Shown piece after piece: positions 50,277 to 59,516 of a stretch of DNA of 64,000 bases. The translations under genes were made by a program, and so were the position numbers. The notes beneath the pieces were generated by a model that ran no database searches, was not told where the DNA came from, and was given only the letters and a program-made list of their open reading frames with translations. Source of the DNA: Fundidesulfovibrio agrisoli (GTDB taxonomy: Bacteria; Desulfobacterota; Desulfovibrionia; Desulfovibrionales; Desulfovibrionaceae); the NCBI RefSeq assembly GCF_022808715.1, contig NZ_JAKZKX010000016.1:22561-86560 (forward strand), in the 5' to 3' direction. The first letter of the stretch is position 1. The number at the start of each line of letters is the position of its first letter.

Positions 50277-52319
50277 CTACTTGCGCCGCTTGAACAGCTT
50301 CTCCAGCGCGGCCTTGTCCCAGGTGGCCACCACGGGCCTGCCGTGGGGGCAGTAGTCCCGGTCCGGCGCGGCGGCCCACTCGCGCACCAGGGCCAGGGCC
50401 TCGTCCGGGGCCAGCGCGTCCCCGGCCTTTATGGAGGCCTTGCAGCAGATCATGGCCCAAAGGTCCTCCATCTTGCGGGCCTGGCCAGCCACCAGCTCCT
50501 TCAGGAAATCCTTGGCCTGCCCGGTGCTCAAAAGCGGCGGGATGCCCCGCACGGCCACCACGCCGGGCCGCCCGCCCTCAAGCTGGAAGCCCAGGGAGGC
50601 CAGCTCGCTCCAGAGGGCGGTGATCTTGCGCTCCTCGGCCGGGTGCAGGGACAGCTCGAAGGGGATGGCCAGGGACTGGCTCTGGCCCTTGCTCTGGCTC
50701 TCGCGCATTCTGGAGTAGAGCACCCGCTCGTGGGCCGCGTGCTGGTCCAGCACGGCCAGGCCCTCCCCGGGCAGGCGCAATATCAGATAGGTGCCCGCGA
50801 TCTGCCCCAGGTATTCCAGCCCGGCGGCCTTGCCGCCCGCGCGGGCGGCCGGGCGCTGCTCCTGCCCGCTCGGGCGGGCGAAGGCCGGGCCGTCCATTTT
50901 GGCTGCGGCGTAGTGCGCCTCCCTGTCCCGCAGGGACTGGGCGCCGGAAGGCCGGAAGCGCACCTCTCCTTCATCCGTGGCAACCCGTGGCCGTTCTCCT
51001 GCGTCCTCGCCGGGGCCTTCCCATCGCCCCGCCCCTGACGCCTGGTCATCGCCGCGGCGAGTGAAACCGGGCGCGAAATCCAAGTCCGAGGATGCGTCCC
51101 GGCCGGCCGGGCGCGGCCAGGCCTCCCCGGCGTCGCCCTCCTCGCGGGCCACCTCGCTCAGATACTGCCGGTAAGTGGCGTACTTGGGGCCGGACGGGGC
51201 CTGGGGGGCGAAGTCCTCCCGCTGGGGGGCGCCGGCCGTGCCGAGTTCCAGTTCCTCCGGCCCGGCGTCCGCCAGGGAGGGGCCCTGGTGGTCCAGCACG
51301 CGGGTCATGGGGGCGGATGGCGCGCCCAGGTCCAGGGCGCGGGCCACGGCGTTGCGCACCAGGGAGAAGGCCAGCTTCTCGTCCCGGAAGCGCACCTCGG
51401 TCTTGGCCGGGTGCACGTTGACGTCCACCTCGCCGGGCGGGGTCTCGATGAACAGCACGGCCACCGGATATTCGCGGGAGAGCATCCGGCCCTTGTAGGC
51501 GTCGCGCACGGCGCGCAGCAGCACGCGGTCCTGCACGGGGCGGTTGTTCACGTAGAAGAGCAGCCTGTCGGGCCTGGCCTGCCCGGCATGCGGTAGCCCG
51601 GCGAAGCCGCTCACGCGGCAGCCGTGCAGCTCGCCCTCCACCGGGGTCAGGGCCTGGGTCACGGCCGGGGGCCAGACGGCCTGCAGCCGCGAGAGCAGGT
51701 TCTGCCCGTTGACGAAGCGCAGCACGGTGCGCTCGCCCACGGTGAGCTTGAAGGCCACGTCCAGGCGGGCCAGGGCCACGCGCTCCAGCACCTCCTGGCA
51801 GCGCCTCAGCTCCGTGGCCTGGGACTTGAGGAATTTGAGCCGCGCGGGCACGTTGGCGAACAGGTCGCGCACCTCCACGCGGGTGCCCCGGGTCATGGCG
51901 GTGGGGCCTTCCTCGCGGAAGTCGCCGTAGTGCACGTCCATGAAGGCCGCGTCGGGGGAGTCCTCGCTCTTGGAGGCCAGCCTCAGCCGGGAGACAGAGG
52001 CGATGGAGGGCAAAGCCTCGCCACGGAAGCCGAAGGTGGCGATGGCCTCCAGGTCCTCCACCTGCACGAGCTTGCTGGTGGCGTGGCGGGTGAGCGCCAG
52101 GCGCAGCTCACCCTGGTCCATGCCGCGCCCGTTGTCCTGGATCAGGATCAGGCCCACGCCCCCGCCCTCCAGGGTGACCTGCACGCGGTCCGCCCCGGCG
52201 TCGAGGCTGTTTTCCACCAGCTCCTTGACGACACTCGAAGGCCGCTCTACCACCTCACCGGCGGCGATCTGGTTCTGGAGCTTGGGAGGCAATACCCGGA
52301 TGGTGCTGTAGCTGCTCAT
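50277..52319 (-). CDS. mutL: DNA mismatch repair protein
   Basis: A 680-residue MutL. The N-terminal GHKL ATPase domain is complete (IAAGEVVERPSSVVKELVEN; DNGRGM; RHATSKL; TFGFRGEAL). It is followed by the S5-type domain (FYVNNRPVQDR; VDVNVHPAKTEVRFRDE) and a Pro-rich linker (about 340-500). The C-terminal dimer domain contains the endonuclease motif DQHAAHE at 525-531, but Ser536 replaces the second conserved Glu; CPHGRP (657-662) and the terminal FKR are present. GGAGG lies seven bases before ATG 52319. MutL matches MutS signals to strand removal. Confidence 0.96.
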   Translation of the reverse strand: MSSYSTIRVLPPKLQNQIAAGEVVERPSSVVKELVENSLDAGADRVQVTLEGGGVGLILIQDNGRGMDQGELRLALTRHATSKLVQVEDLEAIATFGFRGEALPSIASVSRLRLASKSEDSPDAAFMDVHYGDFREEGPTAMTRGTRVEVRDLFANVPARLKFLKSQATELRRCQEVLERVALARLDVAFKLTVGERTVLRFVNGQNLLSRLQAVWPPAVTQALTPVEGELHGCRVSGFAGLPHAGQARPDRLLFYVNNRPVQDRVLLRAVRDAYKGRMLSREYPVAVLFIETPPGEVDVNVHPAKTEVRFRDEKLAFSLVRNAVARALDLGAPSAPMTRVLDHQGPSLADAGPEELELGTAGAPQREDFAPQAPSGPKYATYRQYLSEVAREEGDAGEAWPRPAGRDASSDLDFAPGFTRRGDDQASGAGRWEGPGEDAGERPRVATDEGEVRFRPSGAQSLRDREAHYAAAKMDGPAFARPSGQEQRPAARAGGKAAGLEYLGQIAGTYLILRLPGEGLAVLDQHAAHERVLYSRMRESQSKGQSQSLAIPFELSLHPAEERKITALWSELASLGFQLEGGRPGVVAVRGIPPLLSTGQAKDFLKELVAGQARKMEDLWAMICCKASIKAGDALAPDEALALVREWAAAPDRDYCPHGRPVVATWDKAALEKLFKRRK

Positions 52320-52366
52320 ACGCCCGCCTCCTATCCGATAGCGCACCGTCCGGCAACGGAGTAGCC

Positions 52367-53488
52367 ATGAGCATTCTGTACAACAAGATGACGGCGGTCA
52401 TTGACCTCGCCAATATCGTCCACAATTTCCAACTGTTGAACAACCGTTGCGGCGCGGCCGTGCCGGTGGTCAAGGCTGACGCCTACGGCCACGGCCTCAT
52501 CGAGGTCTGCCGCGCCCTGGCCGATGCCGGCGCCGAGACCTTCGCCGTGGGCACGGTGGAGGAGGGCTCGGCCCTGCGCGCCAGCGGGCTGGCCAAACGC
52601 GTCATCTCGCTGCTGGGCCCCCTGGACCAGGCGGACTACGACGCCCTCTGGAGCGACTCCATCATCGGCTTCATCCACTGCCACGAGCAGCTCGACGCCC
52701 TGCAGGAGGCCCAGGCCCGCCACACCAGCGTGCTGCCCATCGCGCTCAAGTTCGATACGGGCATGCGCCGCCTGGGCTTCACCCTGGAGGACGTGCCCGC
52801 CCTGGCCCGTCGCCTGCGGGACATGGACAACGTCAAGCTGGAGATGGTCAGCACCCACCTGGCCACGGCGGACGAGCCCCAGTCGGCCGACTACGTGCGC
52901 GAGCAGGCCGAGCAGTTCAACGCCATCCGCGGCGCCCTGCTGGAGCACGGGCTGGAGCACACGGCCAACATGGCCAACTCCGCGGCCATGCTCACCCGGC
53001 CCGACCTTTACATGGACAACCAGCGCGCGGGCATCGCGCTCTACGGCTGCAACCCCCTGCACGGCACGCCCCTTGCCGAGGTGGGCCGGGGCCTCAAACC
53101 CGCCATGAGCGTGAAGACGCGCATCCTCTCCGTGCATCCGCTGAAAAAAGGCCAGAGCATCAGCTACGGCTGCACCTACACCGCCGGGAAGAACATGACC
53201 GTGGCCATCGTGGCCGCCGGGTACGCCGACGCCTACAGCCGGGGCCTCACCGGCAAGGCGCAAATGTGCCTCAAGGGGCAGCGGGTGCCGTTGCTGGGCC
53301 GCGTGTGCATGCAGATGTGCGCCGTCGACGTGACCGGCGTTCCCGGCGCGGCGCACGGCGACGAAATCTGGCTGCTGGGAGGGGAGGGCGAAGGGCGCAT
53401 CACCCCGGAGGATCTGGCGGGCTGGTGGGGCTCCATCACCTACGAGGTGTTCTGCATGCTGGGGCTGAACAAGCGGGAATACGTCTAG
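52367..53488 (+). CDS. alr: alanine racemase
   Basis: A 373-residue PLP enzyme interconverting L- and D-alanine for peptidoglycan. Lys36, which binds PLP, sits in PVVKADAYGHG. The second catalytic base is the Tyr in SISYGCTYTAG, near residue 265. Other conserved parts are FDTGMRRLGF, ANMANSAAML and GRVCMQMCAVDV. Divergent from mutL with only 47 bases between the start codons, so the promoters overlap. A strong terminator follows 42 bases after the stop. Confidence 0.96.
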   Translation: MSILYNKMTAVIDLANIVHNFQLLNNRCGAAVPVVKADAYGHGLIEVCRALADAGAETFAVGTVEEGSALRASGLAKRVISLLGPLDQADYDALWSDSIIGFIHCHEQLDALQEAQARHTSVLPIALKFDTGMRRLGFTLEDVPALARRLRDMDNVKLEMVSTHLATADEPQSADYVREQAEQFNAIRGALLEHGLEHTANMANSAAMLTRPDLYMDNQRAGIALYGCNPLHGTPLAEVGRGLKPAMSVKTRILSVHPLKKGQSISYGCTYTAGKNMTVAIVAAGYADAYSRGLTGKAQMCLKGQRVPLLGRVCMQMCAVDVTGVPGAAHGDEIWLLGGEGEGRITPEDLAGWWGSITYEVFCMLGLNKREYV

Positions 53489-53530
53489 CGGCCAGACGCA
53501 TTGATCCCCGCTGGCGGAGTCACTGATAAT

Positions 53531-53576
53531 TCAGGCCCGATGCGTATTGTTCCCTACGCATCGGGCCTGATTTTTG
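53531..53576 (+). terminator. alr terminator
   Basis: TCAGGCCCGATGCGTA (53531-53546) pairs perfectly with TACGCATCGGGCCTGA (53555-53570) around TTGTTCCC, followed by TTTTTG. It is a textbook Rho-independent terminator, among the strongest in the window. Confidence 0.95.
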
Positions 53577-53703
53577 TGCATCGTCAACAGGTTGAGAGGA
53601 CACGCCGCAAGAGGCGATTCCTCAAGAAGCGATTCTTCCGGCGGGCTGTCGGCCTCCACCGGAGCCCTTGCCCTGCCGTGTCTTCGCGCGCACGTCCGGC
53701 AGC

Positions 53704-54825
53704 CTATTTCCCCGCGCGGGCGCGCTTCTTCTCCAGGGTGACGCAGCGGATGCCCTCCCCGGCGAACCCGGGGCCGTAACAGGCGTTGTCCGACACGCAC
53801 TCGGCGGGCCGCCGGTCGCCCTCGCGCCAGCGCTTCACCAGCCAGGGCTCGCAGATGAGCGGGCGGCACAGGGAGACGAAGTCCGCCAAACCGCCGCGCA
53901 GCAGTTCCTCCGCCACCTCGAAGGAGCGCACGCCCCCCACCAGGATCAGCGGGACGGTCAGCGCGCTCTTGCACAGCTTCGCGGCCCGCCGGTAGTATAC
54001 CTCCGCCTCAGGCCCCTTGATGCGGCCCTTGCGCGCGGGCATGAAGGCCTCGCCCGCGGGCCTGCACCCGCCGGAAAGCTCCACCGCGTCCACCGAGGCG
54101 GCCTCCAGCATCTTCGCCACGGCGGCGGCGTCTTCGGGCGTGGGGCCGCCCTCCACGAAATCCTCCGAGTTGATCTTGGCCAGCACCGGGAAATCCGGCC
54201 CCACGGCCGCGCGCACGGCGGCCACCACCTCCAGCAGGAAGCGGGCGCGGTTCTCGAGCGTGCCGCCGTATTCGTCGGTGCGCTTGTTCCAGGCCGGGGA
54301 GAGGAACTGGCAGAGCAGGTAGCCGTGGGCGGCGTGGACCTGCACCGCGTCGAATCCGGCGGCCTTGGCCCGCGCGGCGGCCCTGGCAAAGGCCGCGACC
54401 AGGGCGGCGATGCCCTCGCGGTCCAGCTCGCGGCAGCCGGAGCCGTCCGGCATGGGAATGGGGCTGGGGCCGACGGCGGGCAGGCCGGTGAGCTGCGTGT
54501 TGGCCTGAGAGCCCGCGTGGGCCAGCTGCAGGGCGATGAGCCCCCCGGCCTCGTGCACGGAGGAGGCCAGCAGGGCCAGGCCCTGGTTCATGGAATCGTC
54601 GTGGATGCCCATCTGCTTGAGCCCGGCCTTGCCCTCCGGGCTGACGTAGCTGTGGCCGCTTATGATGAGGCCCACTTCGCCGCGCGCCAGGTCGGCCACG
54701 TACTCGGCCAGGCGCGGGGTCACTGAGCCGTCGTCCGCAGCCATGCCCTCCCAGGTGGCGGAGCGCACGAAGCGGTTGGGGATGGTGAGGGGGCCTATGG
54801 TCATGCCGGTGAACAGTTCGGACAT
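53704..54825 (-). CDS. Old Yellow Enzyme-family NADH:flavin oxidoreductase
   Basis: A 373-residue FMN-dependent oxidoreductase with a TIM barrel. N terminus MSELFTGMTIGPLTIPNRFV with the SATWEGMA loop, substrate/FMN residues in LQLAHAGSQ, and the catalytic segment QVHAAHGYLLCQFLSPAWNKRTDEYGG split by the barrel strand. VLAKINSEDF, the glycine-rich ILVGGVRS and FVSLCRPLICEP complete the FMN site. The C-terminal Cys-containing tail (ECVSDNACYGPG) lies where larger family members have an Fe-S domain, but only two Cys are present, so no cluster is expected. GGAGG precedes ATG 54825. Likely an enoate or enone reductase; substrate unknown. Confidence 0.88.
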   Translation of the reverse strand: MSELFTGMTIGPLTIPNRFVRSATWEGMAADDGSVTPRLAEYVADLARGEVGLIISGHSYVSPEGKAGLKQMGIHDDSMNQGLALLASSVHEAGGLIALQLAHAGSQANTQLTGLPAVGPSPIPMPDGSGCRELDREGIAALVAAFARAAARAKAAGFDAVQVHAAHGYLLCQFLSPAWNKRTDEYGGTLENRARFLLEVVAAVRAAVGPDFPVLAKINSEDFVEGGPTPEDAAAVAKMLEAASVDAVELSGGCRPAGEAFMPARKGRIKGPEAEVYYRRAAKLCKSALTVPLILVGGVRSFEVAEELLRGGLADFVSLCRPLICEPWLVKRWREGDRRPAECVSDNACYGPGFAGEGIRCVTLEKKRARAGK

Positions 54826-55014
54826 GGGGAACCTCCGGGATGTGCGGGGTAAGGAAAGGATACGGAGCGTGCCATAACACGGGGGAGGGGCGGGCGTACA
54901 GTCGCGGGCGGGACAGCCGATGCCGGGAACGGGGCACGGTTCCGCACGCGCCACGAAAAAGGGCGGAAGCCCGCGCCCCCGCCCGTCAAAGCATCGTTCC
55001 GCCAATTCCGGCGG

Positions 55015-55671
55015 CTACTTCTTCTTCTCTGCCCGCTTGCCGCGCAGCCACCCGTACCAGGCGTCCAGCCCCTCCCGCGTGCGGCAGGAGGTGGGGAATA
55101 TCTCGATGTCCTTGTTCAGGGCGCGCATGTGCTTCATGGCGCTCTCCATGCTGAAGTCCACGTAGGGCAGCAGGTCGGTCTTGTTGAGCACCGAGGCCGC
55201 GCTCAGGTTGAACATGAGCGGGTACTTCTCGGGCTTGTCGTCGCCCTCGGTCACGGAGAGCAGGGTGACCTTGTAGTCCTCGCCCACGTCGAACTCGGCC
55301 GGGCAGACCAGGTTGCCCACGTTCTCGATGAAGAGGATGTCCAGCCCCTCCATGTCGATCTGCTTGAGCGCCTCCAGGATCATGGAGGCGTTCAGGTGGC
55401 AGCCGCCCTCGGTGTTGATCTGCACTGCCTGGGCCCCGGTGGCGGCCACGCGGCGGGCGTCGTTGTCGGTCTGGAGGTCGCCCTCGATGACCGCCATCTT
55501 GAACTCGTCGCGCAGGTCGGCGAGGGTGCGCTCCAGCAGGCTGGTCTTGCCCGCGCCGGGGGAGCTCATCAGGTTCAGCGCCAGGATGCCGCGCTGGGCG
55601 AAAACTTCCTTGAGCTCCTGCGCAAGGCGCTCGTTGGCCTCCAGGACGTTGCGAACCACGGATACTTTCAT
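55015..55671 (-). CDS. hypB: hydrogenase nickel-incorporation GTPase
   Basis: A 218-residue SIMIBI GTPase for [NiFe]-hydrogenase maturation. The P-loop SSPGAGKTSLLE (36-47), switch/metal region GDLQTDNDARR, the conserved TEGGCHLNA (with the Cys-His metal ligands), LFIENVGNLVCPAEFD and the guanine motif NKTDLLPY are all present. It lacks the N-terminal His-rich nickel store and CXXCGC motif, so it belongs to the short HypB group. Its start lies one base after the hypA stop, and the two proteins work as a pair to insert nickel. Confidence 0.95.
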   Translation of the reverse strand: MKVSVVRNVLEANERLAQELKEVFAQRGILALNLMSSPGAGKTSLLERTLADLRDEFKMAVIEGDLQTDNDARRVAATGAQAVQINTEGGCHLNASMILEALKQIDMEGLDILFIENVGNLVCPAEFDVGEDYKVTLLSVTEGDDKPEKYPLMFNLSAASVLNKTDLLPYVDFSMESAMKHMRALNKDIEIFPTSCRTREGLDAWYGWLRGKRAEKKK

Positions 55672-55672
55672 G

Positions 55673-56026
55673 TTATTCCGCCTCGATGGATTCGATGTAG
55701 AGTTCCTTGCCCGCGAGCACCGTGTGCCCGAAATCCTCCCCGCAGGAGGGGCAGGGGATAAGCAGCCGCCCGTGCTCCTCGGTGGTGAACTCCGTGCCGC
55801 AGGAGAAACATTTGTATTTCGCCGGGATGGCCTCGATCTCGAAGATCGCGTCCTCCATGGGCGTCTTGGCCGTGAGGGCCATGAAGCAGGTCTCAAGGGC
55901 TTCGGGCACGGTGTTGGTCAGCGCGCCGTGCTTGACCTTCACGCGGATCAGCCGCTTGAGGCCGTTCTTCTCCATTTCCTGGGCGACGATGTCCAGGATG
56001 GACTGGGCGATGGACATTTCGTGCAT
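55673..56026 (-). CDS. hypA: hydrogenase maturation nickel chaperone
   Basis: A 117-residue HypA. The nickel site at the N terminus (Met1-His2-Glu3, MHEMSIAQSIL) and the structural Zn site (CFSCG and CPSCG) are intact. It brings Ni(II) to the large subunit of [NiFe]-hydrogenase with HypB. AAGGG precedes ATG 56026. The DUF554 gene ends 17 bases upstream, suggesting a three-gene operon. No hydrogenase structural genes occur in the window, so these serve an enzyme encoded elsewhere. Confidence 0.95.
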   Translation of the reverse strand: MHEMSIAQSILDIVAQEMEKNGLKRLIRVKVKHGALTNTVPEALETCFMALTAKTPMEDAIFEIEAIPAKYKCFSCGTEFTTEEHGRLLIPCPSCGEDFGHTVLAGKELYIESIEAE

Positions 56027-56043
56027 GGTGACACCCTTGTGAC

Positions 56044-56730
56044 CTAAATGGGAGCGAAACTCAAGAGCGCCGCCGCCAGCAAGGCGGGCAGCAGGTTGCC
56101 CACCCGGATCTGCGCGAAACCCAGCAGGTTCACCCCGATGCCGAAGATGAGCAGGCCCCCCGTGGCCGTGATCTGGGTGAGCAGGTCCGGCGTGACCACC
56201 CCCCGCAGCGCCCCGGCCCCGAGGGCGATGCACCCCTGGTAGAGGAATACCGGCGCCGCCGAGAACATCACGCCCACGCCGTAGGTGGAGGCCAGGGGGA
56301 TGGAGGCGAAGCCGTCCAGCGTGGCCTTGGTCAGCAGGATGGTGGGGTCGCCGCGCAGGCCCTCGTCCAGGGAGCCCAGAATGGCCATGGAGCCCACGCA
56401 GTAGATCAGCGTGGCGGAGATGAACCCGTCGGTGAACATGGCGTTGGAGGAGCGGGTCACGCGCTTGAGCACCCCGCCCAGGGACTCCAGGCGCTCCTCG
56501 ATGCGCAGCAGCTCCCCGGCGATGCCGCCCAGCACCAAGCTGAAGACGACGACCAGGGGCCTGTCCATCTTGAGGGCCATCTGCAGGCCGATGATGAGCA
56601 CGGAGAGGCCCAGGCCCTGGAACACGATGCGCTTCACCGATTCGGGGAAGCGGCCGTGCATCATGAGGCCGAGCAGGCTCCCGGCGACGATGGCCAGGGC
56701 GTTGGCGATGGTACCCACAGGCATGTTCAT
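56044..56730 (-). CDS. DUF554 membrane protein
   Basis: A 228-residue inner-membrane protein with about seven hydrophobic segments. Characteristic DUF554 stretches: GTIANALAIVAGSLLGLMMHG at the start, LVLGGIAGELLRIEERLESLG, GFISATLIYCVGSMAILGSL and the C-terminal GGLLIFGIGVNLLG. Two ATG codons (56730 and 56724) could start it. The family (YqgA/YdfK-like) has no established function; a transport role is assumed. It heads a probable operon with hypA and hypB, which hints at a link to nickel or hydrogenase, but this is only position. Confidence 0.85.
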   Translation of the reverse strand: MNMPVGTIANALAIVAGSLLGLMMHGRFPESVKRIVFQGLGLSVLIIGLQMALKMDRPLVVVFSLVLGGIAGELLRIEERLESLGGVLKRVTRSSNAMFTDGFISATLIYCVGSMAILGSLDEGLRGDPTILLTKATLDGFASIPLASTYGVGVMFSAAPVFLYQGCIALGAGALRGVVTPDLLTQITATGGLLIFGIGVNLLGFAQIRVGNLLPALLAAALLSFAPI

Positions 56731-56818
56731 GGAGCCCACGGAGCTACCAGTTTGACCAGGGGAGCACAAGGCAATCTTGACACGCGGGGGGCGTGGGCCT
56801 AAAGAGGAAAACCCATTT

Positions 56819-56905
56819 GCCGGGATGGCGGAATTGGTAGACGCAGCGGACTCAAAATCCGCCGGTCGCAAGGCCTTGGGGGTTCGAGTCCCCCTCCCGG
56901 TACCA
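56819..56905 (+). tRNA. tRNA-Leu(CAA)
   Basis: An 87-base class II tRNA with encoded CCA. Acceptor GCCGGGA/TCCCGGT (first pair G-U), D arm with GGTAGACGC, anticodon stem GCGGA/TCCGC with loop CTCAAAA (anticodon CAA), long variable arm, and T arm GGGGG TTCGAGT CCCCC. All stems pair, so it looks functional. It decodes UUG. A Rho-independent terminator follows eight bases later. Confidence 0.95.
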
Positions 56906-56912
56906 AGATCAT

Positions 56913-56955
56913 AATGGCCTGCGCTTTCATTTGGCGCAGGCCATTTTTCTTTTTC
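56913..56955 (+). terminator. tRNA-Leu terminator
   Basis: AATGGCCTGCGC (56913-56924) pairs perfectly with GCGCAGGCCATT (56934-56945), then TTTCTTTTT. It closes the tRNA-Leu transcript. Confidence 0.9.
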
Positions 56956-57295
56956 GGGGGCAGTCGTGAGGCCCTGGGATTTGGCTAGGCTCACGGAGTT
57001 AATCAATTAAATACAAATCCAGCGCTGGTGAATGGAAAATTATTGTCCGATATCACGGTCTTCGTTGTGATCCGTTCGATAATCCGGGGTGTGTGCAACC
57101 CCTCAGATAACGCCGAACTGGCCGGGCCGCTTTCTGGAGGTGCGCATTCTCAACCTGCTTGATTTCTACTGTAAATGTTGTCATTGAATCAATACGGTTG
57201 CACGATGTTGTATTGAGCGATGTACGACAAGCTGTCGGAGGCGGCGTCAAGAGCCTGTTGCTCGCTTCGCCCTAACCTGAGGGGGAGGAGTGTAT
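56956..57295. other. intergenic region before the membrane histidine kinase
   Basis: An AT-richer stretch (about 57000-57220) without a convincing ORF. It must hold the promoter of the kinase gene at 57296; TTGATT near 57160 and TTGAAT near 57185 are possible -35 elements, but no pair with a good -10 is clear. No repeats or RNA gene seen. Confidence 0.5.
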
Positions 57296-59488
57296 ATGAC
57301 TCTTGCGGAGCGGTGGAAGGAATGGCGGTTCTCCGTACGCTATCGTTTGTTGTTGATAGTGATAGCCAGCGTGTTGCCCATGACCCTAGCCGCGTGTCTC
57401 GTCGCCTATACAAATTTTGGACGCAGGCAGGCGGACATAGCCAGCAGCATGCTTGCGTCCACGCGCAGCTATTCCAAGATCATCGATCAGGAACTGCGCG
57501 ACATCCAGGCCGACCTGGAAATTCTAGCCAAATCCCCACAACTTGCGTCGGGCGATTTCTCCATTCTTCGCGACCGCACCCTGATGGCCCTCGCCAACCG
57601 CCCCGAGTCAGACATCATCCTGGCTGACGAGACGGGGCAGCAGGTGTTCAATTCCTATTTGCCGCCAGAAGCCCCTCTGCCGAAGCGCAACGTTCCCGAC
57701 CGGGTGCGGCGGGTGTTCGAAACCGGCGAGAAAAGCGTCAGCGGTGTCTACAGGGGCGCTGTGACGGGGCGTTACATGATAAGTATCGATGTTCCCGTGA
57801 TGCGCGCCGGCCGTGTCGTCTTCGATCTGGCGATGACCATCCCTGTCGATCACCTTATCGATGCGCTGATGCTTCCGCCGCTGCCGAAGGAGTGGACGGC
57901 GACGATCCTCGACAGCCAGGGCGCCATCGTCATGAGGACCGGCGACCAGAACAGGTTGCAGGGCCAGAAGTTCGACATGCCCGTTACGGAGCACCGCATG
58001 AGGGACTCCGCCGAGGGGGTGCTGGAGGATGCCGGATCGACGGGTGAGCCCTCGCTCGTCGGCTACAGCCACTCGAAAAGTTCAGGATGGACGGTGTTCA
58101 TCAGCGTGCCCAAGGCACTTGTCGAACGTGACTTGTGGCAATGGCTGTATTTGAGCGTCGGGGGCACCTTGTTTCTCGGCAACCTTGGCCTTGCTCTTGC
58201 TTTGAGCCTGGGTGACAGCCTGAGCACCTCTCTCGACGAGCTTGCATCCGCCACTCTGAAATTGGGCCAGGGCAATCCCCAAAAGATCAGCGGAATGGAT
58301 TTGAAGGAGACGCGGATCATCGCGAGTTCGATCACCATGGCCGGCGATCTGCTCATGAAGCGCGACGCCGAATTGCGAAACAGCATAGTTCTGGCAGATA
58401 AGCGCGCGCAATTATTGGATACGACTCTGGAGTCGATCGCGGAAGGGCTGTTCGTGCTCGGTGCGGATGGAACCATCCAGCGGCTCAATCAGCAGGCCAT
58501 GCGGATGTTTCCTTTCCTGGCCGAAGGTGAACGGGTCGAAACCAATGACGGGCACCCTCCATTGGACGTTCTCAGGGACGGCGTGCCCCTTCTGCTCGAT
58601 GAAATTCCCGCTTTCAGGGCTCTGCGGGGGGAAATTGTAACCGGTGAAGAGCTGTTTTTTTCGGACGGCGCGGAGATCAGGTTCTGGGGCTCCGTGAATG
58701 CAGCCCCGATTTACGGGCCGGAAGGATCAATCGCGGGGGCTGTCGTCACTGTACAGGACATCACCAAACGCAAGACGGACGAGGCTTTCCGCGCCGATGT
58801 GGAACGCATCGTCAGGCATGACATCAAATCGCCTCTCTTCAGTTTGCACGCCATGGCGGAACTCGCATTCAAGAGAGGCGTGGGAAATCAGTTTGATGAC
58901 CATGTCCCCCATATACTTCATCAAATACGCAATGTGACCCTGATGGTGGATTCTGTGGACAAGCTTCTTCAGATGGAGGGCGGGGCGTATGAGGTGCAAA
59001 AGACCGCTTGCAGTTGCGCGCGATTGTTTGACTCAGTCCGTATGACAAACGACTCATTGCTGGAGCAGTCTGGTGTCACGCTGCTTATGAGTCCGGATGA
59101 ACATCACCACATTTTGGAAGGCGAGGAGGTTTTATTGGAGGAGATGATCCAGAATCTGGTGAAAAACGCCATAGAGGCATCTCCGAAAGGTGGAGTCGTC
59201 GAGGTCACGCACAAGCATGAACGCCTGGGTGATAAGATCGAGTTCCACAATGAGGGGGCGATACCGCTTTGTGTACGCAGTAATTTTTTCGAAAAGTATG
59301 TCACCAGCGGCAAAGCGTACGGCACCGGCTTGGGGACGTACAGTGCCAGGCTCATAGCCAAAGCTCACGGCGGGGACATAACGTTTGCCACATCCGATCG
59401 CGAGGGAACGACGATCACGGTGACGCTGCCTTGCGGCCGTGACAGCTCCGTGTGCTGCGCGCCTGCGGCAGTTCCGCCGCAGTGTTGA
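57296..59488 (+). CDS. membrane-bound PAS histidine kinase
   Basis: A 730-residue sensor kinase. Membrane helices at about 15-37 and 283-305 enclose a periplasmic sensor domain of Cache-like size (about 240 residues, with ADETGQQVFNSYLP and YMISIDVPVMRAGRVVFDLA). A HAMP-like segment, a PAS domain (about 375-490, ending VVTVQDITKRK) and the kinase core follow. The phosphoacceptor is His508 in IVRHDIKSPL; the N box is NLVKNAIEASP and the G box FFEKYVTSGKAYGTGLG. No receiver domain or adjacent response regulator. ATG 57296 is used because GGAGGAG lies five bases before it; the GTG at 57290 overlaps that site. The core closely matches the kinase at 1434-2717. Confidence 0.92.
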   Translation: MTLAERWKEWRFSVRYRLLLIVIASVLPMTLAACLVAYTNFGRRQADIASSMLASTRSYSKIIDQELRDIQADLEILAKSPQLASGDFSILRDRTLMALANRPESDIILADETGQQVFNSYLPPEAPLPKRNVPDRVRRVFETGEKSVSGVYRGAVTGRYMISIDVPVMRAGRVVFDLAMTIPVDHLIDALMLPPLPKEWTATILDSQGAIVMRTGDQNRLQGQKFDMPVTEHRMRDSAEGVLEDAGSTGEPSLVGYSHSKSSGWTVFISVPKALVERDLWQWLYLSVGGTLFLGNLGLALALSLGDSLSTSLDELASATLKLGQGNPQKISGMDLKETRIIASSITMAGDLLMKRDAELRNSIVLADKRAQLLDTTLESIAEGLFVLGADGTIQRLNQQAMRMFPFLAEGERVETNDGHPPLDVLRDGVPLLLDEIPAFRALRGEIVTGEELFFSDGAEIRFWGSVNAAPIYGPEGSIAGAVVTVQDITKRKTDEAFRADVERIVRHDIKSPLFSLHAMAELAFKRGVGNQFDDHVPHILHQIRNVTLMVDSVDKLLQMEGGAYEVQKTACSCARLFDSVRMTNDSLLEQSGVTLLMSPDEHHHILEGEEVLLEEMIQNLVKNAIEASPKGGVVEVTHKHERLGDKIEFHNEGAIPLCVRSNFFEKYVTSGKAYGTGLGTYSARLIAKAHGGDITFATSDREGTTITVTLPCGRDSSVCCAPAAVPPQC

Positions 59489-59516
59489 CGCGCCTGATCG
59501 AGGCGGCCTCCCAAGC

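Noticed and set aside
57180..57225. Sigma-54-like promoter (TTGCACG ... TTGTA) ahead of the membrane kinase
   Set aside because: Both elements deviate from TGGCACG-N4-TTGCA and the spacing does not fit.
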